From the NCBI RefSeq assembly GCF_009299835.1, contig NZ_VKCZ01000009.1:62001-126000 (forward strand): a DNA stretch of 64,000 nt, given 5' to 3'. The DNA comes from Microlunatus speluncae. GTDB taxonomy: Bacteria > Actinomycetota > Actinomycetes > Propionibacteriales > Propionibacteriaceae. A program made the position numbers and the translations under genes. How positions within the stretch are numbered: position 1 is the first letter of the stretch; the number at the start of each line of letters is the position of its first letter. Below are positions 8,529 through 18,153 of this stretch, one piece after another. The notes under the pieces are model-generated. The model did not search any database and was not told the DNA's origin. It was given only the letters and a program-made list of their open reading frames with translations.

Positions 8529-9713
8529 ATGGTGACGGTCGACTCGTCCCGGCGGCGCAATCTGTCGGCCGTGCTCCGGCTGGTGCACACCCGGCGCGGC
8601 GCGACCCGGGCCGAGCTGACCCGGCTGACCGGACTCAATCGGTCGACCATCGGCGGCCTGGTGACCGAGCTGGCCGGGCTGGGGCTGGTGCTGGAGGCCG
8701 ATCCGGCGATCGACGGCGTCGGGCGGCCGAGCCCGCGGATCGAGCCGAATCCTGACGTGGTCGCAGTGACGGTCAACCCCGACATCGACGCGATCACCGT
8801 CGGCCTGGTCGGGCTCGACGGCCGGGTCCGCGGGCGGCTCCGCCGGGCCACCCGCCGGGTGCCCTCGCTCGACCGGGCGGTCGCCCTGGCGACCGACGCC
8901 ATCGACGACCTGGTCGCCAAAGCCGGCCGGCCGCTTCGTGTGCTCGGCCTCGGCATCGCCGTGCCCGGTCTGGTCCGCGAGACCGACGGCTCGGTCGTGC
9001 TGGCCCCGCACCTCGGCTGGCGGGACGCACCGGTGGCGGCGGCCTTCACCGCCGGCACCGGGCTGCCGGCGCGGGTGGCCAATGACGCCCGGCTGGCCGC
9101 CCTCGCGGAGTGCGGCTACGGCGCCGGGGTCGGGCATCGGTCGGTGATCTACCTGAACGGCAGCGCCAGCGGCATCGGCGGCGGCGTGGTGATCGAGGGC
9201 CGCCCGTTGCGCGGCCGGTCCGGGTTCGCCGGCGAGCTCGGCCACACGGTGGTCAACCCGGCCGGCCGGGACTGTCACTGCGGTCGTCGCGGCTGTCTGG
9301 AGACCGAGGTCACCCGGGACCGGCTGCTGACCGCTCTCGGCCTGGCCGACGCCGACCCGGAGACCCTGGACCGCCGGCTGCTCGACCCCGGCTCACCGGC
9401 CCGGGCCGAGGTGGCCCGGCAGCTGGACTGGCTGGCTCAGGCCACGATCGACTTCAGCAACACGTTCGATCCGGAGTTGATCATCCTCGGCGGCTTCCTC
9501 GGCTCGCTGCAGGCCGCCGATCCGGAGCGGCTGGCCAAGGCCGTACGCGGGCAGGGTTTTCCAGCCCTCGGCACACCACCCGAGGTCAGCCGGGCCGCCC
9601 TCGGCCCCGACCTGCCGGTGATCGGCCCGGCGGAGTTGATCTTCGCCGAGCTGATCACCGATCCGGCGATTCAGAGAATGCTGCCGGTGTCGACCGCGTC
9701 CGCGGCCCGATAG
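8529..9713 (+). CDS. ROK-family transcriptional regulator, XylR-like
   Basis: Sugar-responsive repressor with an N-terminal winged helix ([22 protein letters not shown]) and a C-terminal ROK sugar-kinase fold. The ROK zinc site is visible as GELGH followed by [10 protein letters not shown], and the phosphate-loop relative [10 protein letters not shown] is present. I chose the ATG at 8529, which has GGAGGG four bases upstream; an ATG at 8499 is also possible but its GGGAGG lies only two bases away. The divergent xylA and the operator-like repeat between them argue that it senses xylose. Its 3' end overlaps the opposite-strand gene by 43 bp. Confidence 0.88.
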   Translation: MVTVDSSRRRNLSAVLRLVHTRRGATRAELTRLTGLNRSTIGGLVTELAGLGLVLEADPAIDGVGRPSPRIEPNPDVVAVTVNPDIDAITVGLVGLDGRVRGRLRRATRRVPSLDRAVALATDAIDDLVAKAGRPLRVLGLGIAVPGLVRETDGSVVLAPHLGWRDAPVAAAFTAGTGLPARVANDARLAALAECGYGAGVGHRSVIYLNGSASGIGGGVVIEGRPLRGRSGFAGELGHTVVNPAGRDCHCGRRGCLETEVTRDRLLTALGLADADPETLDRRLLDPGSPARAEVARQLDWLAQATIDFSNTFDPELIILGGFLGSLQAADPERLAKAVRGQGFPALGTPPEVSRAALGPDLPVIGPAELIFAELITDPAIQRMLPVSTASAAR

Positions 9714-10666
9714 ACCGTCAGGGTCTCGCTGTCGAACGGCGCCGAGATGCTGACCGCGCCGTCGGCCGGATCACTGGAAGTCGCAATCGTGATGCCGTTC
9801 AGATATCCGACCTTCTTCGTCGCGTTGTATTGGTGCAGCCAGGACGAGCCGAGCGAATTGGTGAACGGGCTGCTCGGCCGAATGCCGAGCAATTCTTCAC
9901 CCTTGAGCGCGGCCACCCGCACCGGGAAGGTCTCGTCGACCGGATCGTCCGGCGAGCGCTGCCAGAACCCGGTCGGCCAACCCGCGGCGTGACCCATGAT
10001 CACCCGCACGCCGTCCGACTGATTCCAGGCGAATCCCTGCCCGGGAACGACGTCACCCAATGCACCGGCCTCGCGCAACTTCTTGCCCTTGAGCGTCACC
10101 CCGTCGTGCACGGCAACGAACGCGTAATTGCGGTCGTGGTCGTCGTAGACCTCGAAGTCGTAATGCCGGAATGCCTGCTGACCCACGAACGCCCCGAGCG
10201 GCGCCCGGCCCAGCGCGGATCCCGAACCCGGCACGAAGATCCAGTGGTCGAGATCCTGGTCGGCACACTGTCCGGCAGTCGCGACGACGTTGCGGTAGCG
10301 CGCCTGCAGGGCGACCCCGGTGCACCAGCGTCGTTTGCCCTGGTCGTCGAGGAAGAACACCCGGCCGACCGAGTCCGGCAGCCTCGGCGCCTTCAGCACC
10401 CCGAGCAGCCGCTCGAGTCGATCACGGTCCGTCTCGGACGACGGGGACGAGTGATACGCCGCCGGAAGATCCACCTCCTCCCGCACGGGCTGCGCGATCA
10501 CCATGTTGAGTCCGCCATGATCGAGCCAATAGCGGGCGGTTTTCTGGGCGGCCGATTGTTCGGCCGTCAGGTTGGTCCCGGCCTGGGCCGGTGTGACCGC
10601 GATCAGGCCGACCAGAATCGCCATGATCGAGCCGAAGACAGCGCCAATCCCCCAAGAGCGCACCAT
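9671..10666 (-). CDS. Secreted trypsin-fold protein lacking the catalytic triad
   Basis: A 331-residue protein with a signal peptide (cleavage likely after TPAQA, residue 29). Residues about 100-300 look like a chymotrypsin-fold domain of the actinobacterial type: WCTGVALQARYRNVVATAGQC keeps the Cys pair (115 and 134) that normally brackets the catalytic His. However, the His position of the usual TAAHC is Gln133, the Asp position of the usual DYAFV strand is Asn180, and the expected GSSGGPW serine region reads TNSLGSSWL with Leu at the likely Ser position. All three triad residues therefore appear replaced. I infer a non-catalytic secreted protein, perhaps binding a ligand or an inhibitor. 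AAGGGG precedes the start. Confidence 0.7.
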   Translation of the reverse strand: MVRSWGIGAVFGSIMAILVGLIAVTPAQAGTNLTAEQSAAQKTARYWLDHGGLNMVIAQPVREEVDLPAAYHSSPSSETDRDRLERLLGVLKAPRLPDSVGRVFFLDDQGKRRWCTGVALQARYRNVVATAGQCADQDLDHWIFVPGSGSALGRAPLGAFVGQQAFRHYDFEVYDDHDRNYAFVAVHDGVTLKGKKLREAGALGDVVPGQGFAWNQSDGVRVIMGHAAGWPTGFWQRSPDDPVDETFPVRVAALKGEELLGIRPSSPFTNSLGSSWLHQYNATKKVGYLNGITIATSSDPADGAVSISAPFDSETLTVYRAADAVDTGSIL

Positions 10667-10791
10667 TGAGACCCCTTGATCGAATTCCAGCGATCTTCAT
10701 CCCGGAGGGAGAGATCGAGCTGGTTAATGTGTCAAAAGCATAACAGCGCCGATCCGCCCGAATGGGCCGTTTCTGCGAACTCGATCGAGAG

Positions 10792-11559
10792 TCAGTGCAT
10801 GTACAACCCGCCGTCGATGTTCAGCGTCTGACCGGAGATGAATCCGGCCTCCTCGGAGATCAGGAAGCCGATCCCGGCCGCGACATCCGCGGTCCGGCCG
10901 ACCCGGTCGAGCACCAGATCCTGCGCCAGCAGTTCCTTGCGTTCCTCGGACAGCGTGCCGCCCATGATGTCGGTGTCGATCGGCCCGGGCGAGACCGCGT
11001 TCACCGTGATCCGGTAGCCACCGAGCTCACGGGCCAGCGACCGGGTCAGGCCGATCAGGCCGGCCTTCGCCACCGAGTACGGCGTCTTGCTGAACGTGCC
11101 GCCGCCGCGCTGGGCCGAGACCGAGGAGATGCTGACGATCCGGCCGAGGCGGTGCTCGACCATGGTCTCGACCGCTCGCTTGGTCACGTAGTGCACGCCG
11201 TGCAGGTTGATGTTGATCACCCGGTGCCACTCCTCGGAGGTCAGCTCCAGATAGCCGACCGGCGAGCTCACCCCCGCGATGTTGGCCAGCGCCACGAGCT
11301 GCGGCAGCGCGCCCTCGATCGCGTCCACCGCCGCCCGGGCCTGCTGCTCGTCGGCGACATCGGCCGCGGCACCGAAAGCCTTGACATGGTGCCGCTCGAT
11401 CAGCTCGGCGGCGAAATCGTCGCACTCGGCCTGATCGAGATCGATCAGGCCGATGTTCCAACCCCGCTCGGCCAGGAACGAGGCGGTGCTGCGGCCGATC
11501 CCCCGCGGCGAGGTCGCCCCGGTGACGATCACGGTGCGGTCGGTGGGCCAGGTGCTCAT
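10792..11559 (-). CDS. SDR-family NAD(P)-dependent oxidoreductase
   Basis: Classical short-chain dehydrogenase of 255 residues. It has the nucleotide-binding TGATSPRGIG, the acidic Asp after the second strand (LIDLDQ, suggesting NAD preference), the NIAG motif, the catalytic Ser in VSISSVSA and the YSVAK Tyr-Lys pair, then NAVSPGPIDTDI and a C-terminal NIDGGLYMH. It is the last gene of the sugar importer operon, 11 bp after the binding-protein gene, and AGAGGAC precedes the ATG. Its likely role is oxidation of an imported sugar or sugar acid; the substrate is unknown. Confidence 0.9.
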   Translation of the reverse strand: MSTWPTDRTVIVTGATSPRGIGRSTASFLAERGWNIGLIDLDQAECDDFAAELIERHHVKAFGAAADVADEQQARAAVDAIEGALPQLVALANIAGVSSPVGYLELTSEEWHRVININLHGVHYVTKRAVETMVEHRLGRIVSISSVSAQRGGGTFSKTPYSVAKAGLIGLTRSLARELGGYRITVNAVSPGPIDTDIMGGTLSEERKELLAQDLVLDRVGRTADVAAGIGFLISEEAGFISGQTLNIDGGLYMH

Positions 11560-11570
11560 CGGGCCGTCCT

Positions 11571-13007
11571 CTACTTCTGGTAGGTGTAGTCGGCGCCCGG
11601 CTTCCAATCGCTGAAGGCATAGTCGTCGACGGAGACGTCCGCCCCGGAGGCCTTGATCGCCTGCTCCCGGTCGGCCTCGTAAGAGTCGCTGAGCTTCTTC
11701 AGAGCGGCCCGGAGATCGGTGATGTCGCCGCCGAGATAGCCCTGCATGACCTGGCCCAGGCTGGGGGTGATCGGCTTGCGCTGGGCGTCCACCGCGGCGA
11801 TGTCGGGGTTGCGGACGATCGCCTGCGGCATCTGGAACACCTGCTCCTTGTACAGGTTGATGATCTTCTTGTACGGCTCGATCACGTCGGCCGAGTCGAC
11901 CACGTCGAGGTTGACCGGCGGCTGGTCCATCGCCGCGGTCATCTGCTTCTGGTAGTCGTCGGTCATGAACGACTCGATGATCTTGGTCGCGTTCTCCGGG
12001 TCGGCAGAGCTGCCGGAGACGAAGTACGACGGGCCACTCAGCCCGCGGTACGTCATTGGCGTCACCCCGGCCTCGGCGGTGAGGATCTGACCGCCACCGA
12101 TCTTGGGTACGAACGCCTCCTGCAACACCCGGGAGCCACCCGGCAGCCACGGACCGTCGATAAAGTAGGCGGCGGCGCCGGAGGCGAACCGGGTCCGGGC
12201 GTTGACCACGCTGAAGTTGTTGGTGCCCGGCAACATCATCTGGGTGTCGTACAACTCCTTCCAGAACTCGATCCCGTTCACGTAGGCGTCGTCGTGGTAG
12301 GCGTACTCACCGGTGGCGAACTTCAGCCCCTGATAGCCCTCGAATCCCCCGGTCTGGGCCATGTCGTCCATCTCGTCCTCGACCCGGCCGCCGTCGGCCC
12401 CGAGGGCCAGCACCATCGGCACCACTCCGGCGCCCTTGAGCTTGGCGCAGGCGTCACGGAACTCGTCGTAGGTCTTGGGCGGGTTGGCCGGATCGAGCCC
12501 GCCCTTGGTGATCAGTTCGGTGTTGAACCAGGTCACCGCCGTGTACTGGCGGAAGGTGAACAGCGGCAGCCCGTACAGCTTTCCGTCGATGCTGGTGATG
12601 CCCTCCGAGACCAGTCCCTTGGGCAGGGCGCCCAGCACCTCCTCGGAGATCTCGAGCTCCCGGACCCAGTTGTCCTTCACCAGGGCGGCGAGCGGCAGGC
12701 CGACGACATTGGAATAGACGTCGGGCAGCTGCTTGGCCTGGTTGGCGAGCTGCAGTGCCTCGGGCGCCTTCGAGGCGTCGTTGTAGGTGTGGGTCACCGC
12801 CACCCCGAGTGCCTCCGCCTGCTTGGCGGCCCAGTCGTCGTTGAGTTTCTGGAACGAGCTGAAGTGATCCCACCAGCGCAGTCCGCCGGCCCCGCCACCT
12901 CCGGTCGTGCCGGTGCCGCCGCCACCGCCGCCGCAGCCGGCCGCCACCGCGGTCATCGCGAGGGCCGAGGAGCCCATGAGGAAACGTCGTCGCGTCAATC
13001 CGGACAT
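11571..13007 (-). CDS. Sugar ABC transporter substrate-binding lipoprotein (locus 1)
   Basis: Extracellular solute-binding protein family 1, 478 residues. The N-terminus TRRRFLMG is a Tat-type twin-arginine signal followed by a lipobox ending at Cys25, then a poly-Gly/Thr linker. The mature part has the typical pattern of sugar binders: the YDEFRDACAKLKGAGVVPM hinge helix, SIDGKLYGLPLFTFRQYTAVTWFNTELI, and aromatic residues for sugar stacking. Order in the operon is GH39 - MalF-type - MalG-type - this gene - SDR, with the binding protein placed after the permeases, which is less usual. Given GH39 at the head of the operon, a xylose-containing oligosaccharide is a reasonable but untested ligand. 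Confidence 0.92.
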   Translation of the reverse strand: MSGLTRRRFLMGSSALAMTAVAAGCGGGGGGTGTTGGGGAGGLRWWDHFSSFQKLNDDWAAKQAEALGVAVTHTYNDASKAPEALQLANQAKQLPDVYSNVVGLPLAALVKDNWVRELEISEEVLGALPKGLVSEGITSIDGKLYGLPLFTFRQYTAVTWFNTELITKGGLDPANPPKTYDEFRDACAKLKGAGVVPMVLALGADGGRVEDEMDDMAQTGGFEGYQGLKFATGEYAYHDDAYVNGIEFWKELYDTQMMLPGTNNFSVVNARTRFASGAAAYFIDGPWLPGGSRVLQEAFVPKIGGGQILTAEAGVTPMTYRGLSGPSYFVSGSSADPENATKIIESFMTDDYQKQMTAAMDQPPVNLDVVDSADVIEPYKKIINLYKEQVFQMPQAIVRNPDIAAVDAQRKPITPSLGQVMQGYLGGDITDLRAALKKLSDSYEADREQAIKASGADVSVDDYAFSDWKPGADYTYQK

Positions 13008-13074
13008 CAGATTCTTTCCTTTCGATTAGGAGCGACATTGCCCGCATCGTTCAGGAGGGAGGGTGGTGTCAGAA

Positions 13075-13959
13075 TCATGACTTCACCGCTCCGGCGATGC
13101 CTTCGACAAAGAACCGTTGCAGGAAGAAGAACAGGGCGACGACCGGGATGATCGAGATCACGCCGGCCGCAGCCATCCCCGACCAGTCCACCGCGTTCTC
13201 GCCGACGAAGGCCTGCATGCCGACGCTGAGGGTGCGCAGCTCCGGCCGGCTGAAGGAGAACACCAGCGGCAGGAAGAACGAGTTCCAGGTGGCCAGGAAG
13301 GTCAGCAGGGCCACGGTCGCGGTCACCGGCATCGCCAAGGGCAGCATGATCGAGAAGAAGATCCGCACGAACCCGGCCCCGTCGACGATGGCGGCCTCCT
13401 CGAGCTCCTTGGGCAACTGCCGGAAGTAGCCGGCGTAGATCAGGATCGCCGAGACGTGCGCCGCTCCGCTCAGCGCCAAGATCATCCCGGTCAGTGAGTT
13501 GATCACGCCGAGCTGCAGCGACACCTGCACGATCGGGATGATCGTGTAGCCGGTGGGCACGAACAGGGTCGCGATCAGGATGCCCATGATCACCCGGGAG
13601 CCCGGGAACCGGTAGCGGCCGAGGACGTAACCGCAGGCGGCGCAGCGCACGGTGACGATGACGACGGTCCACAGCGTGACGATCACGGTGTTGATCAGAT
13701 AGCGACCGAAGCGGGCGTCCTCCCAGGCGCGGGAGTAGTTCTCCCAGGCGAACCGCTCCGGGATCAGCTGGAGGCCGGCGGCGAAGACCTCCATGTTGTC
13801 CTTCAGCGAGGCCGAGATCATCCAGATGAACGGGAACATCCACAGGATCGCCACCCCGACCAGGAAGGCGACGGCGATCCACCAGGGCGCCCGGCGCAGG
13901 GCCCGGCTGAGCTTCGAGGCGGGCACCGGCCGGCGGACGGTCGAGGTCGAGGCGCTCAT
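13075..13959 (-). CDS. Carbohydrate ABC transporter permease, MalG type (locus 1)
   Basis: Inner-membrane permease of the CUT1 family, 294 residues with six predicted spans. The EAA motif that contacts the ATPase is EEAAIVDGAGFVRIFFSIMLPL (key residues Glu-Ala-Ala then Gly). Ends in FVEGIAGAVKS, as is typical for MalG-like subunits. The start overlaps the stop of the preceding permease by one base (TGATG), so translation is coupled. The ATPase partner is not encoded nearby. Confidence 0.93.
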   Translation of the reverse strand: MSASTSTVRRPVPASKLSRALRRAPWWIAVAFLVGVAILWMFPFIWMISASLKDNMEVFAAGLQLIPERFAWENYSRAWEDARFGRYLINTVIVTLWTVVIVTVRCAACGYVLGRYRFPGSRVIMGILIATLFVPTGYTIIPIVQVSLQLGVINSLTGMILALSGAAHVSAILIYAGYFRQLPKELEEAAIVDGAGFVRIFFSIMLPLAMPVTATVALLTFLATWNSFFLPLVFSFSRPELRTLSVGMQAFVGENAVDWSGMAAAGVISIIPVVALFFFLQRFFVEGIAGAVKS

Positions 13960-14945
13960 CAGTGGTCCCTCCGCATCCGGCGGGCGGCATAGACGCCCCA
14001 GAGCTGGATCAGCCCGATCACGAACACGAAGAGCCCGAAGACGACCGCGGCGGCTGAGGCGTGCCCGAGCTGGGGAATGGGAGCGGCGAAGGCCCAGCGG
14101 TAGATGTAGATCTCGATGATCTCGGTGCTGAAGAACGGCCCGCCCGCGGTCATCGTCTGCATCAGGTCGAAGGCGCGGAACGTGTCCTCGATGGTGAGCA
14201 GGGAAATGATGATCAGGAACGGCTTTAGCATCGGCACCGTGATGTGTCGGAACAGTTGCACCGGGCCGGCCCCGTCGATCATGGCCGCCTCGTTGATCTC
14301 TCGCGGGATGGTCTGCAAGGCGGCCAGCCAGTAGATCATGGTGATCCCGAAGAACTTCCAGACGTAGACCACCGAGACGGTGATCAGCGCGGTGGTTGAC
14401 TCGCCGAGGAAGTTGATCCCGCCCGGGAGTCCGAGGGCCTGCAGGATCGAGTTCGTCGGTCCGCTGCTGGGATCGAGGATGAACTGCATCACGACGCCGA
14501 CGATCGCGGTCGTGGTCACCACCGGCAGGAAGAACACCGTCCGGAACACCCGGGAGATCGGCAACTTGGGCGAGTTCAGCACGATCGCGAGCAGGAAGCT
14601 CAGGATCACCCGGGCCGGGGCGACCAGCACCATGAAGATCAGCGTGATCTTGAACGAGCTCCAGAACAGCGGATCGGCGAAGACGGCACTGTAGTTGTTC
14701 AGCCCGACGAACTTCTGGTCGGCGCCGAAGCCGTTCCATTCGACCAGCGAATACCAGTAGCTCGCCCCGATCGGATAGATCGTGTAGACCCCGTACAGCA
14801 CGACGGTCGGCACCAGGAACAGCCAGATCCAGAGCGTCTGCCGACGCTGCAACCCCACCCGCCTCTCGGCGCGCGGCGGCAGCGCCGGCGCGGCGCTCAG
14901 CCCGCGACCGAGCTTCTGGCCGTAGGGTGCGGCGGAAGTCGCCAT
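13959..14945 (-). CDS. Carbohydrate ABC transporter permease, MalF type (locus 1)
   Basis: First permease subunit of the importer, 328 residues, with a basic cytoplasmic N-terminus (RAERRVGLQRRQTLWIW) and six predicted spans. The EAA loop is NEAAMIDGAGPVQLFRHITVPML. It starts 13 bp after the GH39 gene stop on the same strand. MalF/MalG pairs form the channel for sugar entry, with the binding protein delivering the ligand. Confidence 0.93.
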   Translation of the reverse strand: MATSAAPYGQKLGRGLSAAPALPPRAERRVGLQRRQTLWIWLFLVPTVVLYGVYTIYPIGASYWYSLVEWNGFGADQKFVGLNNYSAVFADPLFWSSFKITLIFMVLVAPARVILSFLLAIVLNSPKLPISRVFRTVFFLPVVTTTAIVGVVMQFILDPSSGPTNSILQALGLPGGINFLGESTTALITVSVVYVWKFFGITMIYWLAALQTIPREINEAAMIDGAGPVQLFRHITVPMLKPFLIIISLLTIEDTFRAFDLMQTMTAGGPFFSTEIIEIYIYRWAFAAPIPQLGHASAAAVVFGLFVFVIGLIQLWGVYAARRMRRDH

Positions 14946-14958
14946 CGACAGTCCATCC

Positions 14959-16719
14959 TCAGCTGTGCGGTGAGAAGATCAACAGCGACACCGCCGGCAG
15001 CGGCAGCCGCACCTGGACCGACACGGCACCGGCGGCGGCGTCGACGGTGGCCGACTCCGCCAGCTCTTCCAGCCCCTGTCTGGCCTTGATCGCGGCCAGC
15101 TCCTCGGCGCTCGGATCCTGCGGCGCGTCGAGTGATCGCCAGACCGTGTGGGCGTTGCTGTGATCATGATCGATCCGGAAGTGATCCAGCCGGTAGCGCT
15201 CCGCCGTCAGGCCGGTCAGGTCGATCGTCGCGACCGCCTCCTCGGCAGCCTCCTGATACTGATCATCGGTGTGCCGCCAGACCAGGACGGCGATCGTGCC
15301 GTCCTCGTCCCGGGAGGCCAGGCTGTCGATCTCCTCCGGCATGCTGGAACCGTCGGTCTGCTCCAGCGCCGCGATCGACCAGGCGGCGTCGGAGACCGCG
15401 CTGATCCGTTGCCGGCCGAGCCGACCGAGCATCCGGTAGGCGTTGAGCAGCGGCTTCTCCACCTCGCCGGCGGTGAGGAAGGAGCGGGTCCCCTCGAAGT
15501 AGCGTTCGCCCTCGAAGTAGAAGCTCCACGAGGTGGCCTGGGTGACGGTGACGTCCTCCTGCTCGTTGAGGTCGAGGATCTTCTTGATCAACTTCACCTG
15601 GAACACCGGGTAGTACTCGGTGTTCTGGAACTGGTAGTTGGCGTTGTCGTAGCGGCCGAAGTGCGCCGGGACCGCGGCGTCACACTCGTCGACGATCGCC
15701 GGCAGGCTCCGATACTCCGGATACCGCGCGATCAGCCGGTTGAAACCCCTCAGGTCGTACAACATCTTCGTGGCCGACGGGCTCTGTCGCTCCGTCGCGG
15801 GCGCATCGATCGGGCCATAGGTCCGGTGCCGGAACCGGGATCCCTTGGTGTGGTACGAGATGAAGTCCAGCGGTTCCTGCCGGGCCGAGGTGTAGTCGAG
15901 AAACCCTTCCAGGAAATGGATCCCACTGCTGGTGACGGCGGGACCGCCGACCTGGGCCGTCGGCAACACGTCCTTGATCGCCCGCGCCGTCACCGAGTAC
16001 AACTCGTTGAACTGCTCCACGGTGCCACGCCAGTAGGAGCCGTCCGGCTCGTTCCACAGCTCCCAGAGCCAGGCCGACACCTCGTCCGCGCCGTACCGGT
16101 CGACGCAGTGCTGGACGGTCGCCGCGATCAGCCCGCCCCACTTGCCGTAGTCCTTCGGCGGATAGCCCCAGGCGCCCGCCTCATAAGCGGTGTAGGCCGT
16201 CGGGCTGGCCACCACCGTGAACTCCTTGGCCTCGTCCGGGACCAGGTCGCGCGGCGTGAAGCCGAGCTCCACCAGCACGTGGTGACCGGCGCCCACGATG
16301 GCGTCGTAGGCCTGATCAAGAATCGTGAAGTCGTAGTACGGGGTGCCGTCGGCATCCTCGTGGTAGACGTTTCCCTGCCCCCAGTGGGGAATGCCGAAGC
16401 CGCTGCCCGAGCAGTACATGTAGTGCGGCCGCACGTGATAGCTCGCCCCGGAGATGTCGGAGAAGCGGCGCAGCAGCCGCTTGCCGGTCGGCGTGTAGGT
16501 CCAATTGATCTCGTCGTAGCCGATGCTCTGCCAGACCGGCGTCAGCGGGCCGACGTCGGCGCCGGCGTCGACGGTGATCTTCGCCACCGTCACGTGCGGC
16601 GCGGCCGGATCGCTCGGGGCGGCCAGCGGGAACGGCCCCAGCGCGCGGCGGTGCTTCTCCGGCTGCAGATGGAGGTTCGGCTCCAGATCGATCGTCACTT
16701 GATGATCACTACCTTCCAC
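14959..16719 (-). CDS. GH39-like glycoside hydrolase (probable beta-xylosidase)
   Basis: Cytoplasmic glycosidase of 586 residues with no signal peptide. It has the clan GH-A signature LWNEPD, with Glu224 as likely acid/base, and a Glu in IVDECD (about 345) that could be the nucleophile. WGQGNVYHEDADG and SYHTKGSRF are typical of GH39 beta-xylosidase-like proteins, which often end in a beta-sandwich; here the last 100 residues (ATIDLTGLTAERYRLDH, then VSVQVRLPLPAVSLLIF) are beta-rich. The first possible start is GTG at 16719; a GTG at 16698 is also possible, and neither has a strong Shine-Dalgarno. It heads the sugar importer operon, divergent from a GntR gene. Assignment to xylose rather than iduronate or galactose substrates is an inference. 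Confidence 0.82.
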   Translation of the reverse strand: MEGSDHQVTIDLEPNLHLQPEKHRRALGPFPLAAPSDPAAPHVTVAKITVDAGADVGPLTPVWQSIGYDEINWTYTPTGKRLLRRFSDISGASYHVRPHYMYCSGSGFGIPHWGQGNVYHEDADGTPYYDFTILDQAYDAIVGAGHHVLVELGFTPRDLVPDEAKEFTVVASPTAYTAYEAGAWGYPPKDYGKWGGLIAATVQHCVDRYGADEVSAWLWELWNEPDGSYWRGTVEQFNELYSVTARAIKDVLPTAQVGGPAVTSSGIHFLEGFLDYTSARQEPLDFISYHTKGSRFRHRTYGPIDAPATERQSPSATKMLYDLRGFNRLIARYPEYRSLPAIVDECDAAVPAHFGRYDNANYQFQNTEYYPVFQVKLIKKILDLNEQEDVTVTQATSWSFYFEGERYFEGTRSFLTAGEVEKPLLNAYRMLGRLGRQRISAVSDAAWSIAALEQTDGSSMPEEIDSLASRDEDGTIAVLVWRHTDDQYQEAAEEAVATIDLTGLTAERYRLDHFRIDHDHSNAHTVWRSLDAPQDPSAEELAAIKARQGLEELAESATVDAAAGAVSVQVRLPLPAVSLLIFSPHS

Positions 16720-16818
16720 ATCGCTGTGACAGCGGGGCGAATCCGCCGGGGACCACGGTCGGCAGCGCTGCCGTGGTGATCAAGTCCACTGAGGTCGAGT
16801 CTGCGTCATCTAGGATAT

Positions 16819-16838
16819 ATTGTCAATGATCTGACAAT
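16819..16838. promoter_or_regulatory. GntR/FCD-type operator in the divergent promoter
   Basis: Perfect inverted repeat ATTGTCA - 6 bp (ATGATC) - TGACAAT in the only AT-rich stretch between the GH39 operon and the GntR gene. FadR-subfamily GntR regulators bind TTGT/ACAA palindromes of this kind. It fits self-control of the regulator and control of the importer operon. Confidence 0.75.
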
Positions 16839-16898
16839 CTGCCGCTGATGGCGCATTCTCGGAGAGTGCGGGAAGAGGCGCGGGAGATGGGAGACGGG

Positions 16899-17588
16899 AT
16901 GAGCAGCAGCGAGGGCATGATGCTTCCTCTGCAATTGCAGCCCGCACTCGGCGACGTCGTCGTCGCGCTGCTGCGGGACATGATCTCCGAGGGCCGGTTC
17001 CAGCCCGGCGAGCATCTGAAGGAGGCGGAGATCGCGGCCGCCCTGAACGTCAGCCGGGGCCCGGTCCGGCAGGCCTTCGTCCAGCTCGAGGCCGAGGGAC
17101 ACGTCGAACTCCGGCGGCATCGCGGCGCCTTCGTCAGCACGCTGACCGCCGGCGACGTCGAGGAGGTGCACACGCTCCGGACGGCGATCGAGCAGCTGGC
17201 CGCCGAGCGGGCCTGCACCCGGATGGGCGAGCGCGAGTTCGCCGACCTCGATGCCGTCCTGGCCGAGATGAAGGCGGCGGCCGGGCCGGTCGCCCCGGCC
17301 GATGCCGTGCGGCTCGACCTCCGGTTCCACGACGTGATCTACGCGGCCGCCGACCACCAGCGGGTGCTCCGCGTGTGGACGTCGATCCGCAGTCAGGTCT
17401 CGTTCTTCCTGCACACCCGCAACGTCAACTTCCCCGACTTCGCCCGGGTCGGCCACGCCGAGCATCTCGAGTTGCGCAACGCTCTCGCGCTCGCTGACCC
17501 GCAGGCCGCCCGCGCCGCGGTCGACAAGCACATGAGCGGCGCCTATCTGCGGTTGAAGAAGCTCGACCTGCCCCGCGGCGCCGAATAG
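16899..17588 (+). CDS. GntR-family regulator with FCD ligand domain
   Basis: One-component repressor of the FadR subfamily, 229 residues from the chosen start. The N-terminal winged helix is visible (EAEIAAALNVSRGPVRQAF, then ELRRHRGAFVSTL), followed by an all-helical FCD domain with the metal-binding pattern Asp/His: RLDLRFHDVIYAAA, HAEHLELRNAL and a late His in AAVDKHMSGAYL. The ATG at 16899 has GGGAG five bases upstream; ATGs at 16848 and 16887 in the same frame are alternatives. The operator just upstream and the divergent GH39-importer operon make that operon the likely target, with a sugar acid or other organic acid as the possible effector. Confidence 0.88.
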   Translation: MSSSEGMMLPLQLQPALGDVVVALLRDMISEGRFQPGEHLKEAEIAAALNVSRGPVRQAFVQLEAEGHVELRRHRGAFVSTLTAGDVEEVHTLRTAIEQLAAERACTRMGEREFADLDAVLAEMKAAAGPVAPADAVRLDLRFHDVIYAAADHQRVLRVWTSIRSQVSFFLHTRNVNFPDFARVGHAEHLELRNALALADPQAARAAVDKHMSGAYLRLKKLDLPRGAE

Positions 17589-17616
17589 CGTCGAAGTCTC
17601 CGAAAGGCCGCCGCGG

Positions 17617-18153
17617 ATGCCGCGATCGGAGCAAGAATGTGCCATGACGAGCAGCCCGGAGATCACCGCTGATGACCTGGCCGAACTGATCACCCTGATG
17701 GACCGCGCCGCCGACGCCTACATCCGCGGCGACGTGCGGCAGTACATCGCGATCTTCGATCATGGCGACGACTACACCCTGATGCCCCCGTACGGCGGCG
17801 AGACGGGCCGCGGGTTCGACGACAGCGAATCGGCGCTGGAGGCGACCAGCCGGTTCTTCACCGCCGGCGAGGCCACGCTGGAGGTCGAGCAGAGCTACAC
17901 GTCCGGCGACCTCGCCGTGTTGGTGGGTGTGGAACGACAGCACGCCGAGATCGGCGGGCTGCCGGACCAGGATTGGTCGCTGCGGGTCACCGTGGTCTTC
18001 CGGCGTGCCGGCAACCGCTGGCAGATCGTGCACCGCCACGCGGACCCGTTGGTCCGTCCGATCCCGTTCCCGCACTGCGCCGAGCTGGCCCGCGGACTAG
18101 GGCGGACCGATCAGAGCGCGACGCCGAACCAGAAGAGGGCGAAGTCGCGGTAG
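17617..18153 (+). CDS. NTF2-like/SnoaL-type protein
   Basis: Small cone-shaped fold protein of the NTF2-like superfamily (178 residues from the first ATG, or 169 from the ATG at 17644). Typical elements are the opening helices (ADDLAELITLMDRAADAYIRGD), the strand DDYTLMPPYGGE, the GEATLEVEQSYTSGDLAVLVGVERQ sheet and RVTVVFRRAGNRWQIVHRHADPL. Such proteins act as small-molecule isomerases or as ligand binders; no catalytic residues can be assigned. Its last 43 bp overlap the opposite-strand VKOR gene. It follows the GntR gene by 28 bp, so co-transcription is possible. Confidence 0.75.
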   Translation: MPRSEQECAMTSSPEITADDLAELITLMDRAADAYIRGDVRQYIAIFDHGDDYTLMPPYGGETGRGFDDSESALEATSRFFTAGEATLEVEQSYTSGDLAVLVGVERQHAEIGGLPDQDWSLRVTVVFRRAGNRWQIVHRHADPLVRPIPFPHCAELARGLGRTDQSATPNQKRAKSR

